From Brevundimonas vancanneytii (GTDB taxonomy: Bacteria > Pseudomonadota > Alphaproteobacteria > Caulobacterales > Caulobacteraceae): 5,953 bases of DNA. The translations under genes were made by a program, and so were the position numbers. The stretch is taken from assembly GCA_945874855.1 (NCBI GenBank), contig CAMCIP010000143.1:1-5953 (forward strand), in the 5' to 3' direction. Under the pieces are notes generated by a model. It saw nothing but the letters and a program-made list of their open reading frames with translations. It searched no databases and was not told where the DNA came from. Shown here piece by piece: positions 5,062 to 5,953 of the stretch. How positions within the stretch are numbered: position 1 is the stretch's first letter; each line of letters begins with the position of its first letter.

Positions 5062-5953
5062 ATGGCCCGCATCCTCATCACCTCGGCCCTGCCGTACATC
5101 AACGGCATCAAGCATCTGGGAAACCTCGCCGGCTCGATGCTGCCGGCCGACGTCTATGCCCGGTTCAAGCGGGCCCAGGGACATGAGGTGCTCTATGTCT
5201 GCGCCACCGACGAACACGGCACCCCGGCCGAGCTGGCCGCCGCCGCGGCCGGCCAGGAGGTGCGGACCTATTGCGACGAGCAGCACCAGATCCAGCGCCG
5301 GGCGGGAGAGGCGTTCGGCCTCAGCTATGACTGGTTCGGCCGCTCCTCCAGCCCGGCCAACCGCGAGCTGACCCAGCATTTCGCCCGGGTGCTGGAGGAG
5401 AACGGCTTCATCGAGGAACGCGTCGACCGGATGATCTATTCGATCGACGACGCTCGCTTCCTGCCCGACCGCTATGTCGAAGGCACCTGTCCCCACTGCG
5501 GCCACGTCGGCGCGCGCGGCGACCAGTGCGACAACTGCGGCCGCCTGCTGGACCCCACCGACCTGATCGCGCCCTATTCGGCCGTCTCGGGCAGCCGCAA
5601 TCTGGAGGTCCGCGACACCCGCCACCTCTATCTGCTGCAGACCCGGCTTGAGGGGCGCATCCGCAACTGGATCGAGTCGAAGTCCGACTGGCAGACTTTG
5701 GCCCGCTCCATCGCCCTGAAACACCTCGACGAGGGCCTGATCGACCGCGGCATCACCCGCGATCTCAAATGGGGCGTCCCCGTCGTCGGCCCGGACGGCG
5801 CGCCCCGTCCGGGGATGGAGGGCAAGGTCTTCTACGTCTGGTTCGACGCCCCCATCGAATACATCGGCGCGACCCGCGAATGGGCCGAGGCGACCGGCCG
5901 GACCTGGCGCGACTGGTGGCGGCTGGACGAGGGCGCCGACGACGTCCGCTACG
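5062..5953 (+). CDS. metG: Methionyl-tRNA synthetase (partial, runs off the right edge)
   Basis: The visible 297 residues are the N-terminal half of a class I aminoacyl-tRNA synthetase that charges tRNA-Met with methionine in the cytoplasm. ITSALPYINGIKHLGNLAG (6-24) contains the HIGH-like signature as HLGN; VCATDEHGTPAE (46-57) is a conserved active-site segment; CPHC and CDNC (Cys 143, 146, 156, 159) form a four-cysteine zinc knuckle; and RDLKWGVPV (233-241) and VFYVWFDAPIEYIGA (256-270) are characteristic of MetRS. The KMSKS loop and anticodon-binding domain lie beyond the window. The ATG at 5062 gives the expected N-terminus (MARILITSALPY) with only a weak GGAA 5 nt upstream. A candidate promoter sits 29 bp upstream. 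The gene is divergent from the leucine genes and is probably unrelated in function. Confidence 0.95.
   Translation, partial: MARILITSALPYINGIKHLGNLAGSMLPADVYARFKRAQGHEVLYVCATDEHGTPAELAAAAAGQEVRTYCDEQHQIQRRAGEAFGLSYDWFGRSSSPANRELTQHFARVLEENGFIEERVDRMIYSIDDARFLPDRYVEGTCPHCGHVGARGDQCDNCGRLLDPTDLIAPYSAVSGSRNLEVRDTRHLYLLQTRLEGRIRNWIESKSDWQTLARSIALKHLDEGLIDRGITRDLKWGVPVVGPDGAPRPGMEGKVFYVWFDAPIEYIGATREWAEATGRTWRDWWRLDEGADDVRY

Noticed and set aside
4933..5724. Extension of the hydratase frame upstream to 5724
   Set aside because: It runs antisense to metG, whose own frame has clear synthetase motifs; the AGAGGAG site places the start at 4932.

Overview
The window is GC-rich DNA (roughly 70% by eye) from an alphaproteobacterium, most likely a Caulobacterales member such as Brevundimonas or Caulobacter. 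The pointers are a DUF1489 protein (a family known from alphaproteobacteria), a metG promoter matching the Caulobacter housekeeping consensus (TTGACG-like -35, GCTANAWC-like -10), and intergenic repeats ending in CCCTCCCCTTC / GAAGGGGAGGG that I recall as common in this group. The genus is inferred, not shown.

Layout. A minus-strand block fills positions 1-4932. In transcription order it holds a methylglutaconyl-CoA-type enoyl-CoA hydratase (4932-4033), a structured repeat, the biotin-containing alpha subunit of an acyl-CoA carboxylase, best read as 3-methylcrotonyl-CoA carboxylase (3876-1879), a small exported protein starting 2 nt after it at an apparent CTG codon (1876-1505), a second copy of the repeat, a DUF1489 protein (1349-948), a different long inverted-repeat element (714-924), and the N-terminal half of a MATE efflux transporter that leaves the window at base 1. 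On the plus strand, methionyl-tRNA synthetase (metG, from 5062) diverges from the hydratase across a 129-bp gap and leaves the window at the right edge.

How the genes work together. The hydratase and carboxylase alpha subunit catalyse neighbouring steps of leucine catabolism: 3-methylcrotonyl-CoA to 3-methylglutaconyl-CoA (carboxylase), then to HMG-CoA (hydratase). The carboxyltransferase beta subunit, isovaleryl-CoA dehydrogenase and HMG-CoA lyase are not here, so this is a partial liu module. The small exported protein, DUF1489 and MATE genes are co-directional, with no evident functional tie to leucine breakdown.

The most notable non-coding content is the pair of repeats at 1364-1499 and 3910-4025. 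They share ends but differ inside, and where they differ two internal stems keep their base pairing. Each sits 5-7 nt after a stop codon, in the same orientation, and reads open into the next gene, so it can create false N-terminal extensions. I see no tRNA, rRNA, CRISPR array, transposase or phage gene, and no complete novel multi-gene system.
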